Below are positions 41,577 to 52,033 of a stretch of 64,000 nt of DNA, piece by piece. How positions within the stretch are numbered: the first letter of the stretch is position 1; each line of letters opens with the position of its first letter. The stretch is from Aureobasidium sp. EXF-3400 (lineage: Eukaryota; Ascomycota; Dothideomycetes; Dothideales; Saccotheciaceae). A program made the translations under genes and the position numbers. The stretch lies in the NCBI GenBank assembly GCA_024195585.1, contig SWBL01000156.1:1-64000 (forward strand), in the 5' to 3' direction. The notes below the pieces were generated by a model that worked only from the letters and a program-made list of their open reading frames with translations, ran no database searches and was not told where the DNA came from.

Positions 41577-42031
41577 ATGGAAGATCAATGGACCGAAGCA
41601 CAGTACGAAGCAGCCCTTGCACAGCTAGAAGCCCTCACCGACAAGGTACCTACCCATTCAACTCCTCCACCCGCTCATCACAAACAACACTAACGCCGGG
41701 ATTGCAGTTGACCGCACTACGGACGACCATTCCATCCATAATCTCCCCGCTTACTCGACCTGCGACTTCCAAACCCGCTGCGTTTGCCGGACTGAAAAAG
41801 GCGGCGATCGGGGCTGTCACCGGCGTTCAGGATCTCAGGCGAGAGTGGGAGAGTGATGGTGTGCAGCAGCTGTTCAAGAAGAGTCAAACGAGTTATGAGA
41901 AAGACGGGAATTTGAAGGCTGCTGCTGAGATTCCGGCTTGGGGGTGGGTGAAGGACGAGGATAAGAAAGATGAAGACCAAGATCCAGGACAACAGTCGAA
42001 GGTTGTGAAAGAAGAGGGGAGTGGTGGATGA
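41577..42031 (+). CDS. Uncharacterised 130-residue protein, two exons
   Basis: I do not recognise this family. The model is join(41577..41645, 41708..42031), with a 62-nt GTACCT...TTGCAG intron in phase 0 and frame kept. The N-terminus (MEDQWTEAQYEAALAQLEAL) is a predicted helix that continues across the junction (TDKLTALRTTIPSIISPLTR), possibly a short coiled coil. The middle (AFAGLKKAAIGAVTGVQDLR) and IPAWGWVKDED look conserved-type, and the tail is acidic and Lys-rich. The size and helical N-terminus resemble small subunits of multi-protein complexes, but I assign no function. Confidence 0.6.
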
Positions 42032-42809
42032 AGTTGGTGAGGACATTGCTTCTACGACCGCATTGATTGCCGTCATCCTCCACACCTGCGTCCTGGATCC
42101 AAGTCGCTCTATAAAGCAGAACACGATCGCTACCGACCATTGCTAAACTGGCTACCACTCACCAACGTCAGGCATCTATCTGGACTCAACACTCTACATA
42201 GGCACACATCTGCCTTCTCAGAGCACGTCTTCTCTTGCTAGCAGTACATCTTGCTGCATCACATCTCTCGACTGGCCAGGACCTCGATCTACGAGATTTA
42301 TACCGCAACCATATTTGTCGACAAAAACGCTCATCGACGTTGTTGCTTGCGCATCTAGCATCCGACTCCAGAGATTCATTCGACTTCCCGCTGTTCCTGC
42401 CGAAATGCGTCTGCTTCGCTACACCCTTGGCTCGATATTTATACGCTCGCAACAACAACCACTTACTAGACGTTGACAAGTGTGCGATACATGGATCTCA
42501 AGACCACCAATTTCTACACTGAAATGACTTGCTCAGCCACTCCGAACACGGCCCCAAAGATAGTATAGAGACACAAAGCTGCCTCCTAGGAAGACACTAA
42601 AGAATCACATGACAAAAAGAGATATAGTGGATTGGCCATAAACCCCAACACATGAGGGGGTTTCTCGAATGAACAGATACTTCTATTTTATTCTTGGACA
42701 ATCTTCTCGTATCAGTGCTTGGTCGATGGGTTCTAGAGGCTTTGCTGGTTGGGTCAATCACGAGGGTGAGTTGCAACATATTGTGTCAGATCAAGCTGAT
42801 TCTCAACAA
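42032..42809. other. Intergenic, upstream of tRNA-Thr
   Basis: About 780 bp without a supportable gene; overlapping open frames on both strands here lack motifs. Confidence 0.5.
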
Positions 42810-42882
42810 GCCTCTTTAGCTCAGTTGGTAGAGCGCGGCACTAGTAATGCCGAGGTCACCGGTTCGACTCCGTTAGGAGGCA
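42810..42882 (+). tRNA. tRNA-Thr (anticodon AGT)
   Basis: This 73-nt cloverleaf has acceptor GCCTCTT/AGGAGGC, D arm GCTC AGTTGGTA GAGC, anticodon stem CGGCA/TGCCG with loop CTAGTAA (AGT, read as IGT), T arm ACCGG TTCGACT CCGTT and discriminator A. The T stem carries one C:U mismatch (T at 42873, where G is expected). TTTTT follows 6 bases downstream. It is probably functional, but the mismatch leaves some doubt. Confidence 0.88.
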
Positions 42883-44156
42883 TGTCTTTTTGCTCTTTTT
42901 TGCACTATCTCGAAGGCCTGACGTAGTTTTATTAGCTCTGATCGAATATCCTAAATGTGGCGGTGTTTATTAAGAAGGCAGGTGCAATGGTAATCAAGCC
43001 CATATGCTGGCTGAGCGATGAAGCCAAGCGTCCAAAGCTTCTAGAGTTCAAACATCGATTTATCTCCAGAGCAGACTGGAGAAGTGCATCTCTGGTACTT
43101 TCATTGTAGTTATGCTCTTTTTGCTCTTCTGTCTGGTGCTGAATAGAACATGATGATGCTTTGGGAGGGAAATAACTTTATAACATTCGCATACTAAGGT
43201 TAGGCTTACCATGACTCCAAGACCGTTATAATGTTTTAGAGTAACAAGAAATACTGCTTATAAGAGGTTAAACGATTTTATGTTAGAAAAGAGGGAAAGG
43301 AGATGATAAGATAGAGAGTAGTATTGCTACTAATTTTATCTTTATTAGATTGATATAAATACCTTTACTCTTACTATATTTATTCCTTCTCTTCTTGTTA
43401 TATCTTCTAGAACAAAGCGGTGATGATACTGATCTATTCAAGTATAATAGTGTATCTAGTTATATGGTTAGTGATACCTATACTTTCGTCAACATGTCTA
43501 CTTTTCAGAGTATGCCTACGAAACGATAAAGGCAGGTCTTTGAATCGCTTAAGTTTACAGTATCTCATATGAAGATTGTAGTAGAAAGAAGTCTAGGGAT
43601 CCACAGTCCTATACAGCAGGTATTCTTTCTTCCACAGCCATCCTTCCTCTTTCTCCTAACTGTAAGTTCGACTTTTCTTAACTTACTTGCAATGACCCTG
43701 TATACCCAGAGTAGAGTGTTGATAGCTACCTCCAAGACTCTGATGGTGTATATGCGATTGCTCAGACGTGTTCAATAAAGAAGAACATTCGAGATGAAAT
43801 TGGATGGTCAGGGTCATGATGTCTTCTTTCCAAAAAAAAGTATAATGGCAGATATCTAACGTAGGACAATCACGAGTACTGGTGTTTGAATCCCTCATAT
43901 CGCTTTATGGAAGACTTTCTAATGTTTGCAACTATCTGCAGTGGATTTTGAATAGGAAGAAGAGGGAGAAACTAACCTTGAACTCCATCTCCCATCTGAT
44001 AACGCCCTGCTAAGAACAATTCCATGTTTCCTTTGAACCCAATCCCTAGTAAACCCAATCCTTCAATCTCGCTTTTATCATTTTTGCTGCAGGTTCCGTA
44101 CCGGACGAAAAGACCTACGAGTACCACCTATGCCACCTGAGCTTAGGCTCAAACTC
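42883..44156. other. Gene-free AT-rich patch next to tRNA-Thr
   Basis: This 1.27-kb stretch has no coding signal. From about 43140 to 43560 it is markedly AT-rich with many TA steps (for example TTATAAGAGGTTAAACGATT near 43258), unlike the roughly even composition elsewhere in the window. I read it as a possibly RIP-degraded or decayed insertion beside a tRNA gene. No terminal repeats or transposase remnants can be seen. Confidence 0.55.
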
Positions 44157-45223
44157 CTACTTCAAGCCCAAACCCACGTTAGCAGCACTCTCTCCGACAC
44201 GAATAGAGTCTTCTCTTTCGAGTCCCTCTGGTCTTCTGGAAGAGGTGGTTGTACTCTGACTTTCACTTCTCTCTCTCGGGCCTGCAACACTGGTCATTCC
44301 AGCCATGTTTGCAGCCCAAGCACTGACGCTCGGACGGGCAACAGGTGCTTCGACGCGAGGATGGGTGGTGTTTGTGTTGACGCTTGCATCGGAAGTGTGG
44401 CTGTTTCTGCGACCGCGAAGGGCACGTTCGAGGGCTTTCACGCGTTGACGTAGGGCTTCGTTTTCTTGCTTTACGAGGTCGAGTTCGGCGCGTGATGAAG
44501 CGATTTCGGCGGCACTGGATGTGGATGTGTACGGGGAGGCTGGACCGAAAGCGAACGAGCCGGCTGTGGAGACTTGGCTAGCGGCTTGCGATAGCGAAGG
44601 GCGGTGAGGAATGGCTGGCGTGAGGGCTGGTGTGGAGTGGCCTGAGGTGCTGCGAATCGAGGGGTTGCGACTGATCGAAGGGTTTGCGGTAGTGGAGCCT
44701 GCTGCGGCGGCAGCACGATCGAAGGATGCCTGCGAGACGCCGGCAAGAGGAGCGGTGGGCTGGGGGTGATGAATGTTGACGTGACTCGAGGTCGAAGGAG
44801 TGCTAAGACTACGGCTTGAGGCGTTCGAAGATGAGCGGTGTTGACGTGTGGATGTCGGGTGTGAGAGACCGGGCTCCAGAGCTTGGTTGGAGCTGGTTTG
44901 TGAAGTATTGCTGGCGACAGAGGCAGAGTGTTGGGCGCGGAGTGCTGAGAGTTCGCGTGTGAGACGGTTGACCTGTGTGGGAGTGTTAGATTGTCTAAGT
45001 AAATGTGCAGGACAGGGAAGGAACATACAACAGCTTCCTGCTCCTTCTCTAGTTCCAGGTGCAACTCAGCAGCAGTCAGAGGACGAGGGTGTCGCATGGG
45101 CATGTTTGCGTCGGCGGTACTCATCACACCTGAGGGGCCATCGGCTCCGTGTGAAGGTCTGCGCGATGACATGTTAGAAGAGCCTCGTCTCAGTGACGGA
45201 CTCAGGTTGCCGGTGCTTGTCAT
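44157..45223 (-). CDS. Uncharacterised Ser-rich coiled-coil protein
   Basis: I cannot name this 336-residue protein. The minus-strand model is join(45223..45029, 44972..44157), with a 56-nt GTATGT...CACAG intron in phase 0. The N-terminus (MTSTGNLSPSLRRGSSNMSS) is Ser/Arg-rich. Residues about 50-80 (LTAAELHLELEKEQEAVVNR, LTRELSALR) form a first coiled coil that spans the exon junction. A long Ser/Thr/Pro/Ala-rich linker follows, then a second heptad region (SRAELDLVKQENEALRQRVK, ALERALRG) near residues 220-250, and a disordered Ser-rich tail. Leucine spacing suggests dimerisation, but there is no basic-zipper DNA-binding part. A cytoskeletal or signalling scaffold is possible; that is inference. 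Confidence 0.7.
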
Positions 45224-45631
45224 GTTGTGTGTATGAAGGTAAGTAGCAAAAGTTGGGTTGCATCGAAAGAGCGAAAGATGCTCGTGTATACAACGCCAAG
45301 ACATGATGACTGTTTGACATGTGAAAATTGTAGATTCGTTGCTGCTATGCATTCCTATGACCACATCTCTTCTGCTCATAAAACATTGCAAAAACATGCT
45401 TTTGTTCTCGCTCCTTGGAGAATTCATCATCCACCAAGTCCGCCCGTCCTTTCGTAATCCGCAACGCCTATGCCCATAAGAGCAACACTTTCCCAATACA
45501 TTGCCTTCCTGCTTCGGGTCGGACGGGCGCTGCTGCATCTCCTCTTCGTATCGTGTGCAGCCTTTCTATAAGAGCCTTTTGCGACTCTATCTTTCGAGTA
45601 GTTCTTTGTCTTCGAACATCACCTTCTTTGC
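45224..45631. other. Intergenic, promoter of the coiled-coil gene and 3' of eIF3L
   Basis: This is upstream of the minus-strand coiled-coil gene and downstream of the minus-strand eIF3L gene. No gene is seen. Confidence 0.55.
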
Positions 45632-47162
45632 TTAGTAAGTTCTCGACAGGTTACGAAGATACCAGTCCACCAGTCTACGTCCGACCTTGGCTTCCGAAAC
45701 GTGGATCAAGTCCTGAAAATTTATATTAGCATTTGAAACAATTCCGAGATTGCTCTTATAACTCACTCCTTGCATGGCGTAGTCGAGGTCGTTGGTGGTG
45801 ACAACATCACCGTCAAGCAGACCACCCTCAGTGTGTCTAACCTGCTTGCTTCTCTGCTTGTTGACCAACAACCATCCTCTCAGAGTGTCGGCGTCAATCT
45901 CAAGGAAACCGGCCAACTTCTTGATGTCCATTGTGGTGTAAAGCTTAAGGTAAGAACGGACAGTAGGGCTCCACATGTTGTTCTTGACCTCCTCCATGAA
46001 GATGGAAAGGTGGTGCTCGATGGGGTCAACGTTGACCGAAGGGTTGTCAAAGTCCGGAGGAGTGGGAGAGATGAATCTGGGGCAGGCCTGGCGGAAGAGA
46101 TCCTCGAAGATGGGGAGAGACTCGGGGCCACCGAGCTGCATGCGGGCGAACTGCTCACCGTACTTCTCGCGGAGAGCGGAGTGGACGGTGTCATCGAGAC
46201 GAGTGGGGTTAAGGGCGACGCAAATGGCGACAAGAGCGTACATCTGATCGCTCTTCTTGGCGATGCTATCGTACTGTGCGTTCTTCTGGAAGTTCTTCGT
46301 GCGCGAAATGTAGATGAGGATGTGGGTGAACATGCGGATGGCATCGGTGTAACGGTGCATCATCATGTAGGAGAAACCAACGTAGTAGTAGGTGCTGAAC
46401 TGGGCGGCCATGACGCGGGCGAACATGGACTTCTTGTTGAGCTCAATGTTGTCCAGAGTCTTGAGAGCCATGCTAAAGTCACCGAGCAAGCAGTGAACGC
46501 GGAGGAGACCGATGAGCGAGAAGTATCCGAGCATCTGGTAGAGAGGGCGGTTGCCGTACTCGCCGGCGTAGGCGGCGGGGTCCTCACCACGCTTGCGGGC
46601 CTCGAGCTGTTCCTGGATCTGACTGCGCTGGATGAGCGAGTACAGGACGTTAAGGACCGAGTAGCATCCCCAGGTGTTGGGGTTCTCGCGAAGAATCTGA
46701 GCATCCTCGTCGTTGTCCTGCTTGAGGGCGACCTTTTGGCGGTAGGCGCAGAAGCTGTTGAACTGGTAAATGAACTCGTCAATCACCTCCCAGGCCCAGT
46801 AGTACTGTGTATGGTCAGTCGTCTCTTCTCGTCACGAAATATGCAGTTGTATGGAGTCGACACACGTTGGGAACCTCGAGGTCGACGGGGCCATCCGAGT
46901 TGAGGATGTAGTGGAACAGGTTGCAGTAGCTGTCGTAACTGGCAATCTTGGTCTCGAGAGTGGCACCGTATTCGAGAGGCTGGGCAGCGGCGGCGAGCTG
47001 AGCCTGAAGATCCTGAGGACCGCTGGAAGCGACTCTCTCGAGTTCATCGTCGTCGCCGTATTGGACTTGCTCCTTGTAGTCGTTGGCCAGAACCTCGTCC
47101 TCGACATCCGAATCGTCCTGGGCAGCGCGGGCAGGGGCTCCCTGTTGGTATGTTGCGCTCAT
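45632..47162 (-). CDS. Eukaryotic translation initiation factor 3 subunit L
   Basis: eIF3L is a PCI-domain subunit of the eIF3 complex that organises the 40S pre-initiation complex. The minus-strand model is join(47162..46866, 46804..45767, 45712..45632), 471 residues. The N-terminus is acidic and disordered. SYDSYCNLFHYILNSDGPVD and YYWAWEVIDEFIYQFNSFCA are highly conserved. The PCI domain covers about residues 250-440. The last junction gives DLDYAMQGDLIHVSEAKVGR and the ending VDWYLRNLSRTY, matching the family. The second intron (45766-45713, GTGAGT...TTTCAG) is 54 nt, in frame and stop-free, so an unspliced reading would insert 18 extra residues (VSYKSNLGIVSNANINFQ) into a conserved site. 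A 377-codon antisense frame is a shadow. It is divergent from the C-N hydrolase gene. Confidence 0.95.
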
Positions 47163-47534
47163 CTTGACGGTGTGCTGTGTGCTGGGTGCTGTATCAACCT
47201 CCAATTGCTCTCGCGCGCGACGACAAGTTCTGGCTTCGTGCAACTTTTGCAAACTCGCTAACCACGGGATAAGCTAGCCAATCTGGGGCATATGCGCTGT
47301 AATTTACAGCTGCAAGCCCCACTAATTCTGGCGGGGCATCCGCTTTCTGCTTATTCCATCATCGCCAGTCATCGACACATCTTTCTGCTCTGCGATAACA
47401 TATTTTATTTCATATCGTCCAAAAGTCGAGAGCGATCTTACCGCTACCTGTTCTATCACCATCTGCAAACTTCTATCCACGTCCACTTCTATCAACTTCA
47501 GCTATTATATCAGCACGGCTGTCTCGGAACAATC
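47163..47534. other. Divergent promoter region of eIF3L and C-N hydrolase
   Basis: This 372-bp spacer between divergent starts has no gene. The region near 47400-47520 is pyrimidine-rich. Confidence 0.55.
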
Positions 47535-48510
47535 ATGGCTCCCACCCATAAGATTGCTGTGATCCAGCTGCACCCTAAGGTACAAGCGACAGTATCTGTG
47601 GTCTAGCTATCCTGCTGATCTCTATAAGCCGCTTCATGTCGAACAAAACTTCCAGAAGGCCGCCAACTTCATCAGATCAGCTGCACAACAAGGTGCCGAA
47701 CTGGCAGTTCTTCCAGAATATCATCTTACCAACTGGCTACCCCACGATCCTAACTTCAAGGCATCTTGTGCAAGCTGGAAGGAGTATCTTGAAAAGTACC
47801 AGGCCCTGGCTAAAGAGTGCAACATCTGCATCGTCCCGGGAACCATCGTAGAGCTGCATACCGATGCCGAGCATGACAGTACTGGTATCCTCACCGAAGA
47901 TGACGAAAACAGCGAACGTCTTATCAATGTGGCCTACTTCATCTCGTCTACTGGCGAGATTCTTGGAAAATACGTCAAGAAGAACCTCTGGGGTGACATT
48001 GAACGTTTGCACCTCACGAGCTCCACGCGTGACCCCCACCCAGTCTTCGATACCCCATTCGGAAAAGTTGGTATGCTGGTCTGTTGGGATCTGGCCTTCC
48101 CTGAAGCTTTCCGTGAGATGATCGTTCAAGGAGCCAAACTCTTCATCATCCCAACATTCTGGACATTGAACGATTGTTCACCTGCCGGGCTGGCCAGAAA
48201 TCCTACTGCCGAAGCAACTTTCTTGGACGCCATGTTGACAGCCCGCTGTTTTGAGAACACCTGTGCTATCGTGTTCGCGAACGCTGGAGGTCCACCAGGA
48301 AAAGGCTACGCTGGCTTGTCACAAGTGTGCGCGCCTTATGTCGGACCCATCGTTCGTCTTGGAAGCTCTGCTGAGGGTATGGCTGTTGTCGACCTGGATA
48401 TGCAAATTGTCGAGGATGCAGAGGAGAATTACCAAGTCAGAGCTGATTTGGCGAGGGGTGACTGGCATTATGATTACCGTCACACGAAAGATAATGAGTC
48501 CAAGCTCTGA
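47535..48510 (+). CDS. Carbon-nitrogen hydrolase (nitrilase superfamily)
   Basis: This enzyme hydrolyses an amide, carbamoyl or nitrile bond. It is 308 residues, join(47535..47579, 47629..48510), with a 49-nt GTACAA...ATAAG intron. The Glu-Lys-Cys triad is visible: Glu45 in LPEYHL, Lys132 or 133 in KYVKKNLWGD and Cys167 in VCWDLAFPE. The first strand (HKIAVIQLHPK) and VPGTIVE are typical. The best guess is an amidase such as an N-carbamoylputrescine or omega-amidase relative, but the fungal substrate is unknown. There is no signal peptide. Confidence 0.9.
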
Positions 48511-49558
48511 AGCAGTAGCATATTAGTGTATCAATTATAACCTATGTGTCGAATGCCTGTCTGTTACATCAAGAATTGGCGTCTCTCTCTCATGGTAACA
48601 CAGGGTAGGCTCAATCCTATCTCAATACATAGTGGTTCTGTAAATATAAGCGTGGCCAGAGAAACACTTTATGCGAATCTCTCTCAGCGGATGGCACTCT
48701 GTTCTGTAAAGTCCTATGCATTTCTATATTCAGTTATACTGGTCCTTCACATACAAGAGACCTACGTTTTTAGGATCAGCTCTGGACTCAAAGTCTCGTT
48801 CCTACTCTGTCCGGACCAAAAAACATCATCACTAGACTGATCACAGCTCATCTCAATTTCCACATGTTTCAGTGCGATGTCGGGCTTCACCAGTGTTGAT
48901 CTAAAGTCGATTCCATACACTCCCCAGCAAAATCTCCAGCCAGGATGAGGGAAATAGCCAGGGACGACCCAGCGCGGATCGCGCCATGACTGGTCTTGGT
49001 GTTTGCAATTTGTATACAGCTGGTAGCAGTAGTAGTGCTGGCGTTCTGCAAGTGCAAGCTCTGCTCCCCTCTCCACAGCTTTACTAATGTCTGGTTGTGC
49101 AGTGAGGTTTCAAAACCGAACCGTCGAATCCAAGCTCTGATGTGTAGAGCATACATGTGTCCAAGTATGACACCGAGCAGCTGTCATCCTTTCTGAAACC
49201 AAACTTTCAGATACTGAGCAAGATCAACCCCTATATACGATGATCTAAGCGAGGACATCTCGAATTTCATCTTTGTCGAGAGAACAAAAAAGCAGGAGAT
49301 GGTTCGTTGTGATCCGAATCGCAGTAGTAGTTCTCACCTGCCCTAGCGCCTCGCAACCAGCGTCGCTTCCTCCATAACTCCTTCCCGTCTTCTTCCAGTC
49401 CAGTGACTGCCACCCAACCCGGCGAATCCAAGAATCCAGGAATCGACACTTCCACCCACCTTTTCTCGTGTTGTTATCACAATTTATATCGCATCCTCAT
49501 CGAAGCTGTATTCTTTCTTCCTACCTCTTGTTGAACTCTCTCATCAACCCTCACCACG
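48511..49558. other. Intergenic between C-N hydrolase and unknown gene
   Basis: Just over 1 kb without a supportable gene. Three overlapping 60-104-codon frames lack any motif. Confidence 0.5.
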
Positions 49559-50764
49559 ATGGATCTCCGAGAACTTTTCGGAGAGGGGACGATCGTGACG
49601 ATTTCGGACGTCTGGCAGGAATACCAAAGGATCACTGGAACCGAGATTCCGGTCGAGAGCGAGGAGACCGAATTAGAGCGCATCGACGACTCCCTTCCAA
49701 CAAGCGGTGACGCTCAGACTTCGGCAGACCAGACCCTTGTCGAGAGTGAGGAAACAGAATCAGAGCCTGTCAGCGACTCCTCTACGAAAATCGATGATAG
49801 CCAGGCCTCCTTGAGGAGTAACTCCACCAGCCAAGCTCAGAGAAAATGTGACTGGATCGAGAATACCCCGAAATGGAGTTATCCAATGCATCTAGCCCTT
49901 CACTTGGCCAATTCATCCTTCTCACCTGAATGGAGAAAAGCATGTCAGCTTCTTAATCGAATCGATTCTCAACTAGAGTGGACAAAAACTCCTGTACCTG
50001 CCGAATGGTACAATGATCCTCTTTTCACAACCCTTGTCATCAAGCCCAGTCGAGCTGGACTACGAAAACTGAAGCACGCTATACGACAACCAGTACAGCC
50101 ACCTTTCTTACGAGAAGTCTTATTTGATTGCGAGGCCATTCGTACAAAAGAAGACGTTGAAAACCTTGGAAACTGTCGCGAGTCACTTATCGAGATTCTT
50201 GGGATACTGTATGACCAGACCGGTGATTCTGTGCAACCACTGAGAGATGCCTTGATCCTTCTTTTGGAAGCTTTCTTATGCGCAATTGGTACCAAACAGG
50301 AGGTCTGGTACTGTTGGAATGTCGAAGATCCGAATGTCTGCCAGCGATCGTTTGGAATGGCATGTCACTGTCGCTTGTTGTATCAAGGCATTGGTCCTTC
50401 TGCACATGATGTGACTAAGTTCATGGTTTACTTTGACATCGGCCTGGACATTGGAGAATGGACAGTTACGGTTTCCGGTGAGAAAACGGTCCAAGAGGTG
50501 TGGTTGTGCATTTTCCAGGATGAATGCGAATTCGAGTTAGGGCGGCTACTGATTAACGGCTGGCCTGGAATGAAGCAAGAAGGACTTGATTACGATCTGG
50601 TTGCTTTCGAAGCTATGCTCATGACGACTGACATGAGAAGGATTGAGTTCCGGAACACGAAGCTCCATGTAGGGGGTTTACTGTCACTTCTGGACCGCAA
50701 CAAGCATTCATTAGACATCCTTGTACTGGAACAAGTCGATACTGACGACAGCCCCGAAGCGTAG
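49559..50764 (+). CDS. Uncharacterised protein, frame closed by TAG but open again beyond it
   Basis: I do not recognise the family. The 401-residue frame begins MDLRELFGEGTIVTISDVWQ; residues about 30-95 are acidic and disordered (repeated SEETE). The rest is mixed alpha/beta and Trp/Leu-rich (WKSYPMHLAL-like and HVGGLLSLLDRNKHSLDILV). The closing part has an LxxLxL rhythm, like repeated-leucine or F-box-associated proteins of fungi. The frame ends at TAG 50762-50764, but the same frame stays open for 86 more sense codons to 51025 and keeps the leucine rhythm. A nonsense mutation or a 42-nt intron could explain it. No introns are needed upstream of the TAG. No function is inferred. Confidence 0.6.
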   Translation: MDLRELFGEGTIVTISDVWQEYQRITGTEIPVESEETELERIDDSLPTSGDAQTSADQTLVESEETESEPVSDSSTKIDDSQASLRSNSTSQAQRKCDWIENTPKWSYPMHLALHLANSSFSPEWRKACQLLNRIDSQLEWTKTPVPAEWYNDPLFTTLVIKPSRAGLRKLKHAIRQPVQPPFLREVLFDCEAIRTKEDVENLGNCRESLIEILGILYDQTGDSVQPLRDALILLLEAFLCAIGTKQEVWYCWNVEDPNVCQRSFGMACHCRLLYQGIGPSAHDVTKFMVYFDIGLDIGEWTVTVSGEKTVQEVWLCIFQDECEFELGRLLINGWPGMKQEGLDYDLVAFEAMLMTTDMRRIEFRNTKLHVGGLLSLLDRNKHSLDILVLEQVDTDDSPEA

Positions 50765-51025
50765 TTCGATTTGTTTGGGTGGGTCGCTGACACGCTTACA
50801 CTGGATTACTTGAAAATCCAGGAGTGCAGATGTAAGGGCCACGCTTACAGCCAACTGTTTGATACCGAGATTGGCGAAGTGGATGGCAACTTCATGGAGA
50901 AGCCCATAAGGCGCGAGGCTTCCATGAGCATGACAGACTGGTTGAGGCATCGGTTCCTCCAGTTAGAGCCATCGGAATCCGCTCCACGTCTATCGATTCC
51001 AGAGGAATCACTTTGCCTGTGGTAG
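50765..51025 (+). pseudogene. In-frame continuation after TAG of the preceding gene
   Basis: This 86-codon extension is in the same frame as the previous gene and begins FDLFGWVADTLTLDYLKIQE. It looks coding and continues the leucine pattern, with a Cys/Lys turn (CRCKGH) and a helical end (MTDWLRHRFLQLE). The natural stop is TAG at 51023-51025. If translated, the whole protein would be about 487 residues. A GTACTG...GCGTAG intron (50723-50764, 42 nt) could also skip the TAG, at the cost of 13 residues. Confidence 0.55.
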
Positions 51026-52033
51026 ACTTGTCGCAAAGGAGCCATTGCATCAACACCGTATTACGGGCATGCTCCAGCATTCTCTTATGGTCGCTCACTT
51101 TCGTGTTCCAGACTCGCTCAGGGTGAGACAACCATTCTTTATCTTGCTACATCCATCTCAGTCCTTTCCTCAGCATCTGCGTTGTCCAATTTCCTGTGGT
51201 TGTTTGGACCCTCGATCCCTGTGAATCGATAGTGCCATGTGCGCATCGGTGGAGGTAGTTGTAGCTGGTGTCGTTTTCGACCGCCGATACCCGACTCCTG
51301 ATTCAAATAACGGGGTAGCGTGGGCATCCTATTTTCCTAGGTAACTTCCGCGCTGCTGACTAGCAAATGAAACGCGATAAGATTTACCAAGAGGGAAAGA
51401 GTTGACGTTCCAAGTCAAGGGCCGACGTTGCAAAGGACGTACCTCAATATACGCCTCAAGACTGAGAAATACTCAGCCGAAACTTCGAACGCCTCAGACA
51501 AGGCGTTGGAACGGTTATCAACTACAAACAACGTCTGCGGCCACGATCGGGGCTCCGCATGCCTAGTTTGTACGTGCTGCCACTATTGACTCACAATTCG
51601 ACGTAAGACTAGGTCGAGACGACAGTCGCCATCAAACGATGGGGGACACGCCCTTGCTATACGGCTACGCGAGCCGGCACGGAGACCCGCAACCATTCGC
51701 GTACACGAAAGGGCTGACAGAGTACCCTAATAGTCTGGCCGTTGAGGTTCAATGTCAAAGTATTGCTTATTCTTGTCTTTTCTATCCTCCATCATGACAG
51801 TTACTCTTTTCCCTGAACTATGACCTCGACAAGATTTCACCAGTTTTGAACTCTGTCAACCTTTTTTTGAACCTTCTTCTCCTCTTTCCTTGCCCGCTCG
51901 TTGTGCTGCTACATCTTTACCCTAGGGCTGATATCTCTGTTTGGGAAAGCTTTGGTTCTATCGGCACGAAATCGATTTGTCGAGGAGATTCTCCTCCGTT
52001 TGATGCGTACTCGGGAAAGAGCAAGGGAACATC
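51026..52033. other. Intergenic, promoter of rhamnosidase
   Basis: No gene is supported in about 1 kb. A 103-codon frame at 51846-52157 overlaps the rhamnosidase start and is incidental. Confidence 0.5.

Noticed and set aside
42883..44156. A named transposon in the AT-rich island
   Set aside because: No terminal repeats, target-site duplication or transposase remnants can be seen, so I do not call a mobile element.
45770..46903. 377-codon frame antisense to eIF3L
   Set aside because: It lies opposite a well-conserved eIF3L exon and shows no family motif.
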